A stretch of DNA of 64,000 bases, taken from NCBI GenBank assembly GCA_021464245.1, contig JADCRB010000006.1:4320186-4384185 (forward strand). Direction: 5' to 3'. Positions 23,301 through 34,927 of this stretch are shown here, piece by piece. How positions within the stretch are numbered: the first letter of the stretch is position 1; each line of letters starts with the position of its first letter. The translations under genes were made by a program, and so were the position numbers. The notes under the pieces are model-generated. The model did no database searches. It worked only from the letters and a program-made list of their open reading frames with translations, and was not told the origin of the DNA. Source of the stretch: Carallia brachiata. Its lineage: Eukaryota > Streptophyta > Magnoliopsida > Malpighiales > Rhizophoraceae.

Positions 23301-25399
23301 TCAACCTAAGCGGAATTCGACAATCACAAAACCCCAATTGCAAATCTCCATTTCATCCATTCTGCTTTCGTCCTATAGAGCACATCCGCCTCTACATTGC
23401 CATCCTTTTAGATAATAAAACCTAAATAACAAAATTAGTCACAATGAGGGACATCTACCACTCAACCTAATAGTCTGCTCTGCTGCACTCCTAACATTGC
23501 TTAAGTTGCAATGCATATACTTAGTTTTTATACAATTCAACCTAGAGCCCTTAGATTCAAGAGTGTCCCTCTAAACTTCTAACTTGTGGTCCAACCCCTC
23601 TCATGTCTCATTTATAAGAACGATATCATCTGCAAACAAACTGAATAGTATATCATCCTGAACATGACTCGTTAAAACATCTATGACCAACATAAATAGA
23701 AACGGACTTAGAGCTGATCCTTAGTGTAAGCCAACCGTGATGGGGAGATTTGCAGATTCACCTCTAACTATCCAGACTCGAGTCACAGCTCCTTCGTGCA
23801 TATCTTTCACTGAGTTAAATAGTATGGGGACCTTCTTGCTCATTGCCCACCACATCACCTACCTAGGGACTCGATCATAGGCCTTCTATAAATCAATAAA
23901 AACCATGAGTAGATCTCGCTTCCTTTCTCGATAGTTTTCTATCAATCTTCTAAAGAGAAAGATAGCTTTTATAGTCAATCTACCTGGCATAAACCTGAAT
24001 TGATTCTCAGAGATAAGAGACAATCTTTCGTAGTTGTTGCTCTATAATCCTCTCTCGAAATTTCATAGTGTGACTCATTAATTTTATGCCTCGATAGTTA
24101 GAGCACTCTTGGATGTCTCCCTTACTCTTAAAGATTGGGAAAATTCCTTCATTTAATACTCATCAAGGAACTCACTGAGTGGAATGAATTTGTTAGAAAG
24201 AATTTACTTATCCATAACCATCTGCCAGCCCACTAAATGTCCAAGAAATTGACTTATTTCGGCAGTTACAAGGAAAGCTGTGGGAATGTCAGTTCAAAGA
24301 GCAGAAATGTTGATTGAGAAAACTTGTTGAAGGAAGGAATTAGCTGCTAATAGAGAAGAAGGCAAGAAGAAAATAAAACACAGGTGGTGTGTGCAACTGT
24401 CATTCACTATAGGCATAACAGAATTCAACAGCAAAGCAAACATAATATTATGGTCCTTCAATTCCTCTATATGTGTCTTTGTTTGTGAGTGTGTGAAGCA
24501 AGTTTATTAGATTAAGATCATTAAACGCATCAACAAGACAACTTAGTTGGTCTAAAGAATTCAGTTTCCCAATAAGGGCTCTTAAAAACTAAATTCCGTA
24601 AATAGAATGGCTCTTAAAAAGGGCAACCCAGTGCACCATACTCCCACATTTATGGGTTCAAAAGAAAGATCCATGTACAGAATCTTCCCTTTTCGTTTTG
24701 CAAAGAGGCATCTCCAGAAACATAATGGCTCTTACATCAATTATTTTCATCAGCAACACATATTGCAACAATTAAAATTCCAACAGATAAAGTAACTTGA
24801 AAGAAATGTATCCAAAAAAAAAAAAAGCTGAAATTTGCACACTTAGCAGGCAAAAATTCAATCTTTAATTCTTTTTTTTTTTTTTTTCAACTGATTTGGG
24901 TCAAATAAGAACTTACAAGAACCAGCCAATACCAATGCCACAGCAAGGAAGGCGAGGTTCTCTCACATGTGTTCCCTCAGCAACGGCATAACCTGGGGGA
25001 CAAAACCAAGTCATCAAAAGTATAAATTTTGATCAAAAGGGTCATCATTTTAACATACCCTCTTCGAAGTCATACATAAAAGTCTGCAAATTTCTAACAA
25101 AAATGTAAACAAGGAGGCCGTCGTTAAAAAGCTGTTGTGTCTAATAATGTATTGTTACCTTGTACAGTTTGATAGCCGTGAGCGTGGTAATGAGGAGGAG
25201 GAGGAGCGGAGGGGCCAGCGGTTCCGGGGGGAGGGGCCGGCTGTGGGAAGCCGATGACGGGCTGTTGGGGGGGAGGGTAGTTGGCAACGCCTTGAAATGT
25301 GCCGTATTGAGGCTGTTGCTGTTGTGGAGGTTCATGGTGGTGGTGGTCGTGGAGGTGACTTACGGCTGCTCCTCTGCTTTTTTGGTCTTCCTCGCTCAT
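20385..25399 (-). CDS. 60S ribosomal protein L18a-like (small two-helix membrane protein), 4 exons
   Basis: Minus-strand exons: 25159-25399, 24917-24992, 22227-22341 and 20385-20444, total 492 nt, 163 aa, no disruptions. The N-terminus is MSEEDQKSRG, then a His-run and a Pro/Gln-rich region with the family signature YGTFQGVANYPPP and VIGFPQP. Exon 2 encodes REPRLPCCGIGIGWFL. Exon 3 encodes a helix through GFFLGAIPWYIGLFVLLC, then RTDPREQPGYVACTIA. Exon 4 gives a second helix and the ending GATKGAHEW. Despite the database name, these proteins lack ribosomal L18a structure apart from a short similarity. They are predicted membrane proteins of unknown role with a disordered cytosolic N-terminus. 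Introns 2 and 3 hold a LINE and an Au-type SINE. The start chosen is the only upstream Met giving the family N-terminus. Confidence 0.9.
21360..21545 (+). mobile_element. Au-type SINE in intron 3 of the L18a-like gene
   Basis: Contains a polymerase III B-box-like ACAGGTTCGAGTC (~21405), then AAAGCAAAGGTAAAGTTGTGTGCATCTAATCC, the CCCAAACCCTACAATGTGAGA block and GAGCATCGGGACACCATTTTT. This is the order of blocks in plant Au SINEs (B-box, AAGGTAAGG, CCC-GACCC, GGGA, CTGCCCTTTT). It lies antisense to the host gene. Target-site duplications are not clear. Confidence 0.6.
22836..24190 (-). mobile_element. Degenerate LINE (non-LTR retrotransposon) in intron 2 of the L18a-like gene
   Basis: Minus-strand frames give reverse transcriptase landmarks in order. 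These are IFPIFKSKGDIQECSNYRG and IKLMSHTMKFRERIIE (~24020-24160), the catalytic palm ADDIVLINET (~23610), and at 22945-23202 the C-terminal WMSKHSRKDQIRNEDIR plus LRWFGHVK with RRGRGRLKLTW. The 3' end at about 22836 is a TTGTTATTGTTGTTG tail rather than poly-A. Frames are interrupted by stops, so it is inactive. Orientation is the same as the host gene. Confidence 0.85.
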
Positions 25400-25449
25400 T
25401 TTCAGCGGTTGGCTGGCTGGCGGCCGACGGTTTGATCGATCAAAAACTA

Positions 25450-25890
25450 GAAGTGTCGGGCTTTAAATTAAAAAAAAAAATAAAAATAACAAGAAAAAAG
25501 GGTTTGCGATTGGATTGGATTTGATGGGAATTATTTAGCAAGTAAAGCTTTATTTTGCTGCTGATCCTAATCAATGATCGGGGTAGACTTAGAGGTGGCA
25601 AAAGCTTTATTTAGCACACAAGTGGTTGCATTAGTTATACTCGTACGAAAAAATATGCTCGGACCAGACAGAGCACGCGGTCGGTTGGACTTTACGTAGA
25701 AAAATATAATAATTAGTATATTTTATATAACTGTAAAATAAATTTAAAAAAAACAATATCAACATTTTCTCATTCTACACCTTTCGCAAATAAAAGCAAA
25801 AGCATGCAAGCTATCTTTTGTGGAATTGTGAATTTCAGAACAATATTCACACAATTTGTTCAATGTTATGAACTTGCAGTGCGGGATGAG
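25450..25890. promoter_or_regulatory. Upstream region of the L18a-like gene
   Basis: Gene-free sequence between the L18a-like start codon (25399, minus) and the retroelement at 25908. It presumably contains the promoter, but I can point to no specific element with confidence. Confidence 0.3.
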
Positions 25891-25907
25891 ATTGAAAAAG
25901 AGGCACA

Positions 25908-26651
25908 CAACCTTCTTTCTAGTTAGTGCAACGGAGTGAGAGAGTTGCCATCGTGCGCCAGTAGCCTTGCTATTGTGCGCCGGTCGCCTTTCCTCGGCCC
26001 ATCTATTGTTTTGCCGTCGTTTTTCGCTAGCGTTGGTGCTTCATTGGTGGGGCTTTGTATCCCTTTTGTGGGTTGGGTGTTGCTTCGTCTTCAGGTTGTT
26101 GTTCTTTGCCTTTGTACAGTCCACTTTCCTGCACCCATGTCTGCCTCCGTTCTTGGTCCTCAGTGGTTGACGTCCACCTCTTGCCTCTTGGGTTTGCTGC
26201 AGTTTGGATCTCTCTCAGTGCTTGTGTATGGCACACTGGCGATTTCCGGTGGCTTCCAGCTTTTTGCTATTGCTTGCTACCATTTGGGCCATTGGGGCTT
26301 CACCGTTCTTTCCTACTGTCAGGCGGTGGAGCTTCTGATGTCTCTGGTTTCAGAATGCTGGTTGGATTTTGGGCCCCTTCCCTCTCGTTCCAATGCACTT
26401 CTTTCTCTCCAGGCTTTGAGCTTGGACATAGATTCTCTGTTGGCCAGCTTGGTTGGCCGCTACACATGGGCTTTAGTTGGGGGTGGGTTTGAACATGGGC
26501 TCTATTTGTCTCCTAAGAGGGCTTTTTTGGTGTACTGGATGTATGTGGGTGTGGGCTTTGTCTTTTGAGCTAGTAACCCTCTTTATATCTGTTCTTCAGG
26601 TTTAATTTAATGCACTGATTTTCTATCGTTCAAAAAAAAAAAAAAAAAAAA
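25908..26651 (+). mobile_element. Polyadenylated retroposon (probable 5'-truncated LINE)
   Basis: A ~740 bp island, more GC-rich than its surroundings, ending in TTTCTATCGTTC and about 20 A residues (26632-26651). The flanks match as an imperfect target-site duplication: AAAAAGAGGCACA before (25895-25907) and AAAAAGAAGGCACA after (ending 26660). A 210-codon frame at 25936-26568 is Leu/Ser/Cys/Trp-rich with no recognisable domain; overlapping plus-strand frames are also open, so I treat it as chance rather than a gene. Confidence 0.65.
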
Positions 26652-26837
26652 GAAGGCACATGTGGATTATTTGGCTGCTAATTCCCATATCCCATGTGTT
26701 AGTCACTGGCCCTTTGAGGTACAATGTCTAGAATGTATACATCAAACATTATTAAATTGGTTCAAAGGGAAATAATAGGCACAATGCACTATGACATTGG
26801 ACTGGTAAACTTGCATTAGAGAATGGGAATGAAAAGA

Positions 26838-27070
26838 TTTTTAAGTCTTGGAGGTGGTACCAGTCATGGGAGTGAAGACTATCCGTTTGAATCATGCTGT
26901 TAAATTTGATGTAGGTAGTCATGAAGTGAATTGTAATTGTAATCTATCTGGATTTAAAGAAATATTGTGCACGCATGCCTTTGAGGTACTTGGCTTAAAT
27001 AATGTGGCAGCTAAAATTGAGAAGTATAGTTTGAGGTGGTGGCAGAAAAATGTGTGGTGGCTCCCATAGC
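26838..27070 (+). mobile_element. SWIM zinc-finger fragment (FAR1/MULE transposase-derived)
   Basis: A plus-strand frame reads KFDVGSHEVNCNCNLSGF, then KEILCTHAFEVLGLNNV and YSLRWWQKNV. This is the CxC...CxH SWIM zinc finger followed by the YxxxRW motif found in FAR1/FHY3-type proteins and Mutator transposases. Nothing upstream encodes the transposase core or a FAR1 DNA-binding domain, so it is a fragment. Confidence 0.7.
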
Positions 27071-27079
27071 AAGATCGAG

Positions 27080-30000
27080 GTATGCCAAAGTTGTGATAAA
27101 AAAAAAAAAAAGGTATGCCAAAGTAATCCAAGTTTGCCTAAATATTTATTTTTGGTTTTTTTTTGTTACAAAAAAATTAAGTAAGAAAAGACTGTCTTAA
27201 TTTAAAATTAAAAAAAATTGTAAGTTTCAAAAAAAATTTACATTAGATTTATGTATTACCAACCAAGGGCCGCCAACTTCTTCTGTTGCTCTGGACAGGT
27301 CATTTTTATCTGATCTGCTGCACTGGCACAAGCGATCGAATCTAGTGGGAATCACCTGATAGGAACATATCATTAGCGGCAGTTTTCCAAGATGAAGGGC
27401 CATGGCTCGGCCGAAAAAGAAAATTGTTGGCTTGGGCCTTTCTCCATAAATCATAATACTTCTTTTTTCATTTACTTTTTTCTATTTTGTTTGACTAAGT
27501 AATCATTTTTTTTGTTTGTTGTCATTAACTCCTTTTTTTTATATATCTTAATTTATTTTTTCTATAATACTTATTACGAGTATCTCTTCAAGTTTGTGTC
27601 ATATTTATAACATGATGTGCACTATTATTCTTATATTTTTCATACCTACTCTTTTTTTTTAATTAACAGATGATTATTTGCTTTTGATTATTTTGTTGCA
27701 TTTTGTTTTATGCTATTTGCTCGGAGACTTGTGTAATTTTTTTTTTCAATAAGTGATTAATACACGTGCACATTTTCTTTATATATTACTTTTATTTTAC
27801 CAAAAAAAAAATTTATTGTGAGTATATCAGTTATCATATCTGTGAGTCGGAGTGCGAATTATCCTCATTTGTCTTACCCATTTAACCCAATAAAATGGAC
27901 TTACTACCTAAGTACTGTTGAATCCGAGCAGACCTCCCTCAAACCAACTAAATAGCGATAACGAGTCTGAAACTAAGGACGTGCAGGATCTAGTCAAACT
28001 GGCCAAATTCAGCAGTCATTACAGCGAGGCATTACCTGTAAAACTCGAATCCAAGTCAAGAGTTAGGAAAATATGACGAATTACTATCAGACTACTAGTT
28101 CATATGCTCTTTATACATTATTCATCTTGTACTTAGTACTTTTTAATTTTAAAAATAAATATCCTTTTTTTTTTAATTTTTTTGGTTCTTCCACTTCGAA
28201 ATGGAATTTTTTATAGATAATTGTTATTTACATTTGCTTTCAAAGTTATTTAAATATTTACAAATTTTTCTTTGTAAAATTAAAATTTACTTAAATCCGT
28301 ACATAGCAGGAGCATAAAAGCTAGTTGTATTCAAAAGCCCAATACAAGCCTTGAATGAATGGCAATTAACGATGATTCTTTTCTCCCTTCTACTAAACCA
28401 TTTCGCGCATTCTTTTCTCACGCCAACTCCGAAAACATAAAGTCCAATGAGAACTATTGAAATTGTTTAGGTTATTTGATTTAATTGACGGTCTAATTCT
28501 TAATTGACGGTAGATAAATAACTAACTAACTAATAAAAATTAAAAATAATTAGAAATATTCTTTTGGTGAAAAATTTAGTGATGAGAAAATATTTCAGTC
28601 AAAAATTAAACGTATTGAGCCTAAGATATAAATAATATACTGTGCTGAAAGCTTAGACAAAATATGACCATTCTTATTCTTTGCAAAAATTTTTTAATTT
28701 AATTAGAAGATGGTGTAGCCTAATTCGAGCTAATAATCTCTTCGTTACAAAAATTCTGATGCGACATTAAAAAATCAATTTACTAAAAAGTGAAAGCTAT
28801 CTTAAATATTATATGAATTATATGTTAATTCTAACAATTAAAACTGCTAATATATCTGCAATGGCTCTCATTTTTAGTTTACAACTATGACAACTATTAT
28901 ATTTATCATGTACTTTTTTTTCCGTTAAAAATTAAAACTACTGACGTGTTTGATTTGATAACTTTAACGGCTAGCAATTTTTAATCAAAAGGAAAAATTT
29001 TAATGATTTGGTTTAAATAATTTTAAAGTAATAATAAAATAATATGAGTTATTAAATAATTTAATTTATAAATAAATAAATATAAATAAATTATTAAATA
29101 TTATTGATTGTGATTCTATAACTACTTATTAATATTTTTTTAGTTAATTACGTATTATTATTTATTAAAATCATATATTGTTACTTTAATAGAAATTGAC
29201 AAATTTAATAATTTGAAAAAAAAAAGAGAGAGAGAAGCAAACAGATTACCTCACAACTTTGAAAAGAAATATTATTCATCCCTCTCATCATTATCACATC
29301 AGTCTAATGATCATAGAATATATAGCTGAGTACTAAAAGCTTTTTTATATTGAATTGATCGATTTTAGAGTATATCAATATTTTTGTCAGTAACAGATTA
29401 AATAATTTTTTATTGTATCTAATTCATCATTCTACTAAATTCGTAGTGAAATGGATTGACACTGTTTTAGTGGATTAGGTGCAATAAAAAGAAAAGAAAA
29501 AAACCAAATATGTAAAACAAAATAAATTGAAAAATAAGAGTGTCGGATTTCTTGAACTTTCTTGCTTCCGAACATTGAACCTAGCAAATATATAATTTAG
29601 CTTCCTGTGTGCCTCCTCCGCCCTTGTGTTCTTGTGTTGCCTCTCTCCCCCTTCTTGGTTCATCTGTTTTTTGCTCTTGTTATTTATCTTTAATTTTTTT
29701 TTCTGTTCTTTTATTAACGAAAGGAAATCAAATCGCAATCTACCAATCAAAGAAGAAAGCTACGCAAAGAAGGGAAAAAAAAAAAACGTAAGCAAAAACA
29801 AAACATAGTGTGCTGTACTTATTTGATCTAAAACACACCCCAACAACAAATCAACGTCATCATCGGCCATTGTAGTTACATTCGTAAAGTACAACACATA
29901 AAGTACAAGCATGTATATATTAAAAAGGTGGATTAGATCGAATTAGGTGATTTGTACACTTCAATCTGCATTCAATCTTTTTCTGACGGATTATAAAATT

Positions 30001-31470
30001 TTAAAATTACAACCAATTTAAGTCTTTACGGTTTGAATGGATGCAAATTCGTATGTGTTGAATTGACCAATTTTCGATGAATTGATTAATTTTTTAAACA
30101 GTTTTAGATATGACGCCAACCACAAGTTACAGGCTTGAAACTCTCAACCTTCATTACATGTAATGATTTCTGTATTTTCAGCATGACAAACAATCGTTTT
30201 ACCTGAAATATAAGTCATTTGGAGAGATATAAGATATGAACTAACCGATCATATATTAAATTATAATAGCTCATCACACAAAACCATTCTGTCATAAACT
30301 CCCATATATTATGTTAAGGAATCGTTTTATTAAAAAATTTAAATTGTTACGATAAGTATAATATATGAATTATAGATTAAAATCTAACATAACAGAACTC
30401 ATTGGAACATTCTACTGAAATTCTTTTGTCTCGTGTTTTGGAACTTAATAACTTTATTCTTATTCTGACTTTTACACTTTCCTTAGACCAAATTTGGATT
30501 GCTGATTAAACACAACTTGTAGAACTATTGTAATGAAGACTAACTGACGTGTGAACTGGCCAACAAAACCCTTGTTAAACCGAACACGAGATCGGACCGT
30601 TCAACGGATGACTAGACTAAGGAGATAAATTATTTGTCATTTGCTTATTATATGGTTTGAAGTAGAACCCTCGATGTATTACTTAATCTTATCCTACCTG
30701 CCACCGGATGAGACGAATTGTTGTTGTCGCCATCATTTTTGTTAAATTAATGCGACCATAGAATTCTTTTAGGTCTAACACAGCGGTTATTTATTTATTA
30801 TTTTTCTTTTCAAATAGAGTGGTAGATTTCACTTAATATTTAAAATTTAGTGACCACTAAATTATAATTAATGGTTAAGATGATATTTATTAATGTCTAG
30901 GATGGTTGTCTTTATCTCCATTGCAAAAGTTCCAACGGCAATAATGCTTACATGCTTGGAGAGCCACATCCTAAGATCGAACACATGCTTCTCCAAAAAA
31001 TAAATCTGTCCACCTCACTTAAAAAAAAAAACAAAAGAAAAAAGAAAAGAAAAGGAAAGAAAGAAACAAAGATAAAAAAAAGTTTGCCGTATGCTCCTCT
31101 TAGTGTTGGTTAAAACACTTTATTAAGATTTTTTTATCTGGTATTCGAGTTTTAGTCTTCTTTTTTTTTTTTCACTTTATATCCTCTCTTATAACTTTGA
31201 AAATTTCTATAGCTTATTTTACCGTCAAAAACTAAGTCCTCTCCCCACAAGTACCACAGTCAAAACTAGTATGTATATGATGTATAATCCATTATTTTTT
31301 TTTAACATAAAAAAAAGATATATCAAAGATATAATTCATTATTAATTATATGATGCTCACGTGATTTACATACCAAATTCAATAGCGTTTTTATTTTGAC
31401 TAATTTCCTATGATCTGCTGCATGTTGTTTTTCCACAATGCTGAGATAGAAAAAAAAAAAAATTCTGACT
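27080..31470. other. Gene-free AT-rich region
   Basis: No protein domain found in any frame. Mostly A/T-rich with poly-T and poly-A runs. The stretch 27840-28140 is more balanced in composition and ends ATTCATCTTGTACTTAG, reminiscent of an LTR end, but I find no partner LTR, primer-binding site or internal genes. Confidence 0.4.
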
Positions 31471-31480
31471 AATTATTTAC

Positions 31481-31980
31481 GGGATAAGTATTTTTGGAGT
31501 CCTAAACCTTTAGGTTTTTTTACGTTTGAGTCCTAAACCTTTTTAACATTTCATTTGAGTTCTAAATCTTTTAATTTTTTACTATATCAGTCATTTAAAT
31601 TACGAAAAGTAGTCAATCTATTAATAAGTGAGTTTAATTTAATAAAAATCATTTAAAGAAGATTAAATACATGAGTTAAACATTTTTTTCATTAACAAAA
31701 TATGCATATTAAATATTTTTTTAATCAACAAATATACGAATTAAATAAACAACATGCATGTTTTTTTATACAAAAAACATTCAATTCATATATTTAATCT
31801 TTTTTAAATAATTTTTTATAAAGTTAAAATTATTTTTTAATAGATTGATCACTTTTGTTAAACAGAGGGACTAATTTGGTAGAAAATCAAAAGGTTTAAG
31901 ACTCAAATGAAATGTCAAAAAGGTTTAGAACTCAAATATAAAAAAACCTAAAAGTTTAAGACTAAAAAAATGTTTATCCC
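31481..31980. mobile_element. Mutator-type MITE, 500 bp, with 10 bp target-site duplication
   Basis: Starts GGGATAAGTATTTTTGGAGT and ends with the inverse GGGATAAACATTTTTTTAGT on the other strand. The inverted homology runs inward for well over 150 bp through AAACCTTTAGGTTTTTTTA, CTAAACCTTTTTAACATTTCA and the TTGAGT...CTAAA blocks. Immediate flanks are identical 10-mers, AATTATTTAC at 31471-31480 and 31981-31990. Long terminal inverted repeats with a 9-10 bp duplication are diagnostic of Mutator-like elements; there is no transposase gene. Confidence 0.95.
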
Positions 31981-31990
31981 AATTATTTAC

Positions 31991-33890
31991 TTGTAAGTTC
32001 TGATGGATTTATTTATTATTTCATTGCATAGTACGGTACCTATCTGATAAGCTCCGACTCTGATTCATTGTGTTTCGGTTATTTTGGTCAAACAAATTCT
32101 ACTGCTAGAAATACTCTTATAAATTATGTTCAAACTGAAAAAGAAATACTCTTATGAATTTGTCTATTATTGCATTCTAAGAAATATTTCAGTAGTTTGT
32201 TTTAATATTTATTTTAAAGATTTAAATTTAAATTTTCAAAAATCAATATGAACTTTCATTATAAAATTTATAATTCAATATACTTCTTAATAAATAAAAA
32301 AAGAATTTCTCTATCATTTGACTTCATCTGTATGAATTTTCTAGCTCTTTAATAAGAAAGGTAGTTTTACAAACAGGTAATATTCATGAACCGATTAATC
32401 GAAATCTAAATCAGTATGTTTCTCTTATTTAGGAGAATTTTTATTTTGACTTTCTTTTTTAAGTGAGTGTAATTTATTCATAATATTATATCATACAATA
32501 AATAGAGTCCACTTAAATAAAAAAGTTAAAAATAATATTTAAATATATTAAATAATGAGTTAATTTTACTCACCCAAAATATGAGTAAAATTAGCAGGTA
32601 CTAAAACCATTGAACCAGTTGGGCCAGTGTTAAAAATTTAATTTTGTTTTTTTAAAAGGTATATAATTGTATTATTTTATTAAAAATACTAATAGATATA
32701 TACTTAATATTTATTTTGATAATATTGTATTTATTTTTATATAATTTATAAAATATTAATAATTTTTAAAACAATCATTAACCTATTAATCTGACTGTTG
32801 AATTAACGGTTAGATTATTAACTTGCTAAATCGAATCTTAAATCGGATCAAGGTTTAGTCTGAATTTAAAAATTATAATAAACAGTAATATTATTGGTGT
32901 TTGTTACTTCGCTACCCGACCGGTGCTGGAAAAAAATTCACTATTAACCATTCACTGTTAAGAATGGACCATCTCACTGACGTTTACAACTTTCTTTTTC
33001 CTTTCATATCTTATATCATAGAATAGGATTCAATCTTTAATTTTTTTTTAATTTCTTGCCAATTCATTAATAATTTTGATTGAAAATCCACCGGTAAGAA
33101 TTTGAGAATCTTAGAAATTTAGTTAAAGACTATTATACTGATTGTTTGGAAGTAAAAATAAGTTTAGTCTCACTGATTACTTTAAAAAAAAATTAAATTT
33201 GCAATTTTACGGAGTTTGAATTAATAAATTTTTATTTTTTTTACAGCGAATTCATAATACTAATGAATTTTTTAACTACTAAATATTAAACAATTACGTA
33301 TTGGTAGTTTAATGAAATGACATATGAAATATCGTGAGTCTGTTTTATTTGGGATTTAATCTTGTTTTTCTTCTCTTTTTATCATCATTTAATTTTTGTT
33401 CTTAGAATATGCTACACGCTACGGGGAGTTTGCTCCTAATATGTATTGTATATACGTATGTGTATAATTATACATGGTGACCTCTATAAGGGATTGATTT
33501 ACGCGAGTTAGTATATCATCTTTCTTTTTTTTTGGTATAAAAACAAAAAATTTCATTCCAACAAATTTTTGATTAGAAAAAAATTTATCGTAAAATTTAT
33601 AAATTAAAATTAAAATAATTTTTATTTATCGTATCTTATTCAACTATTTTTAAGAAATAGATCTATTACTTGAGTATTATTAAATTCAATAAAATCTTTC
33701 TCATGCTCCTGATTACTGTGTGAATTAGTCACAAATTTACAATTACATCTCTACATAATTCCATTTATTTAGAGTAAGCAAGAGACTTGAATTTATGTTA
33801 TTGTGAAAGATAACATATTAAATTACTACTAAATTATTATATCAAAATAACTTCATTTCAACAAAGTAATTAATTAATTAATTAATAGGA
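31991..33890. other. Gene-free AT-rich region upstream of DA2
   Basis: No coding domain. About 32590-32880 has pieces such as TTGAACCAGTTGGGCC and ATCGGATCAAGGTTTAG, resembling the ends of small hAT-like elements seen elsewhere in the window, but the boundaries are not convincing. Confidence 0.35.
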
Positions 33891-33899
33891 AGCTTTATA

Positions 33900-34927
33900 T
33901 GAAAGAGGGAGAGAGAGAGAGACAAAGCTTTGTCCGTGTCTTACTCTAGAATAACAAGAAAGAAACTTCTCATTTTGCTGCTTTCCTTGTTGCCAAGTCT
34001 CTCTTCCTCCGTCTCATTCTTTCTCTCTCTAACAAAATTCTCTCTCTCTCTCTCTGCACGCAGCAGCACATGGCAACAATTGCTTGAACGGACTCAAGAG
34101 GGGCTCCTTTTCCTTCCATCTACCTTCTCCTACTGCTCTGGATTCTTGTAATTTCTCCCCCCCAAGAAGTTGTTGTTTGCAGGTGCACAATTACGAATAC
34201 TAGTATTCAGATTATTATTATTCTTATTATATACTTCTGACTGTGTCTTCCGCACAAAAAAAAAAAAGATTAATCTATTAATTTTGCTTTGATTCCGTTC
34301 GGAATTGAAGTGGGTTTGGACGCGGCTTTTTTGTGTGTTTTATGTTCGTCGAAGTCTAGGTTGGTTTGTCTGTGTTTCTACTGCTCTCTAGAAATGCCCC
34401 CTTTTTAAAAAAAATGGGAGTAAAAAGGAATACAATTGTAGAAGAAATTTTCATTTTTTATGGGATTGACTAAATTTTCTGGATTGTTTAGGGTTTGGTT
34501 TTCTTTTTTTTTTTTTTAATTAATTTTGGTTTTGTATTCCCTGTTTTTTAGTAGATTGCTTGCTTGTTTTTAAGTGGCAGTTCTTTTGGTTTCTTTATGC
34601 TTTTTTTTTTCTCTTTTCCCGCTTTTCTTGCAGGATTGTCTGAGAATGATGTTTCAAAGATGCAATTTTTGTCTTTGCCTGAAATGAAACAAAGATTTGT
34701 TCTGCTACTTTAGATGTCGTGTAATGGATTATGGATCCCCGCGTAGATGTTGGTTGTTCCAAATTACGAGTGAACTCTTTTATGTCAAATAATTGAAGGG
34801 GACGATGCTTTACGTTGTCTCTGTTGTTGTTGTTGTTTTTGATCTATTTTTTGTAATTTTTTGATAATTCCCAAAACAAAGAAGAAGACGAAGAAGAAAG
34901 AATCCCACTGGTTTGGTAGTGAAAAAA
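33900..34927 (+). promoter_or_regulatory. DA2 5' leader: GA/CT-rich first exon, UTR intron, and a cluster of upstream ORFs
   Basis: A GA-rich then CT-rich stretch (33905-34070) is followed by TTTGCAG|GTGCAC (donor at 34183) and TTCTTGCAG|GATTG (acceptor ending 34633), a likely 5' UTR intron. Between the acceptor and the DA2 start there are small ATG frames. They are 34646-34687 (13 aa), 34714-34746 (10 aa), 34747-34773 (8 aa), a 4-codon frame near 34781, and one starting about 34805 (about 19 aa). Such uORFs commonly lower translation of the main frame; that effect is inferred, not shown. Confidence 0.55.

Noticed and set aside
25936..26568. 210-codon frame as a real gene
   Set aside because: Lies within a poly-A-ended, duplication-flanked retroposon, overlaps other equally open frames and shows no domain.
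27840..28140. Possible solo LTR
   Set aside because: Ends vaguely LTR-like but no TG...CA termini with target duplication, no partner and no internal domains.
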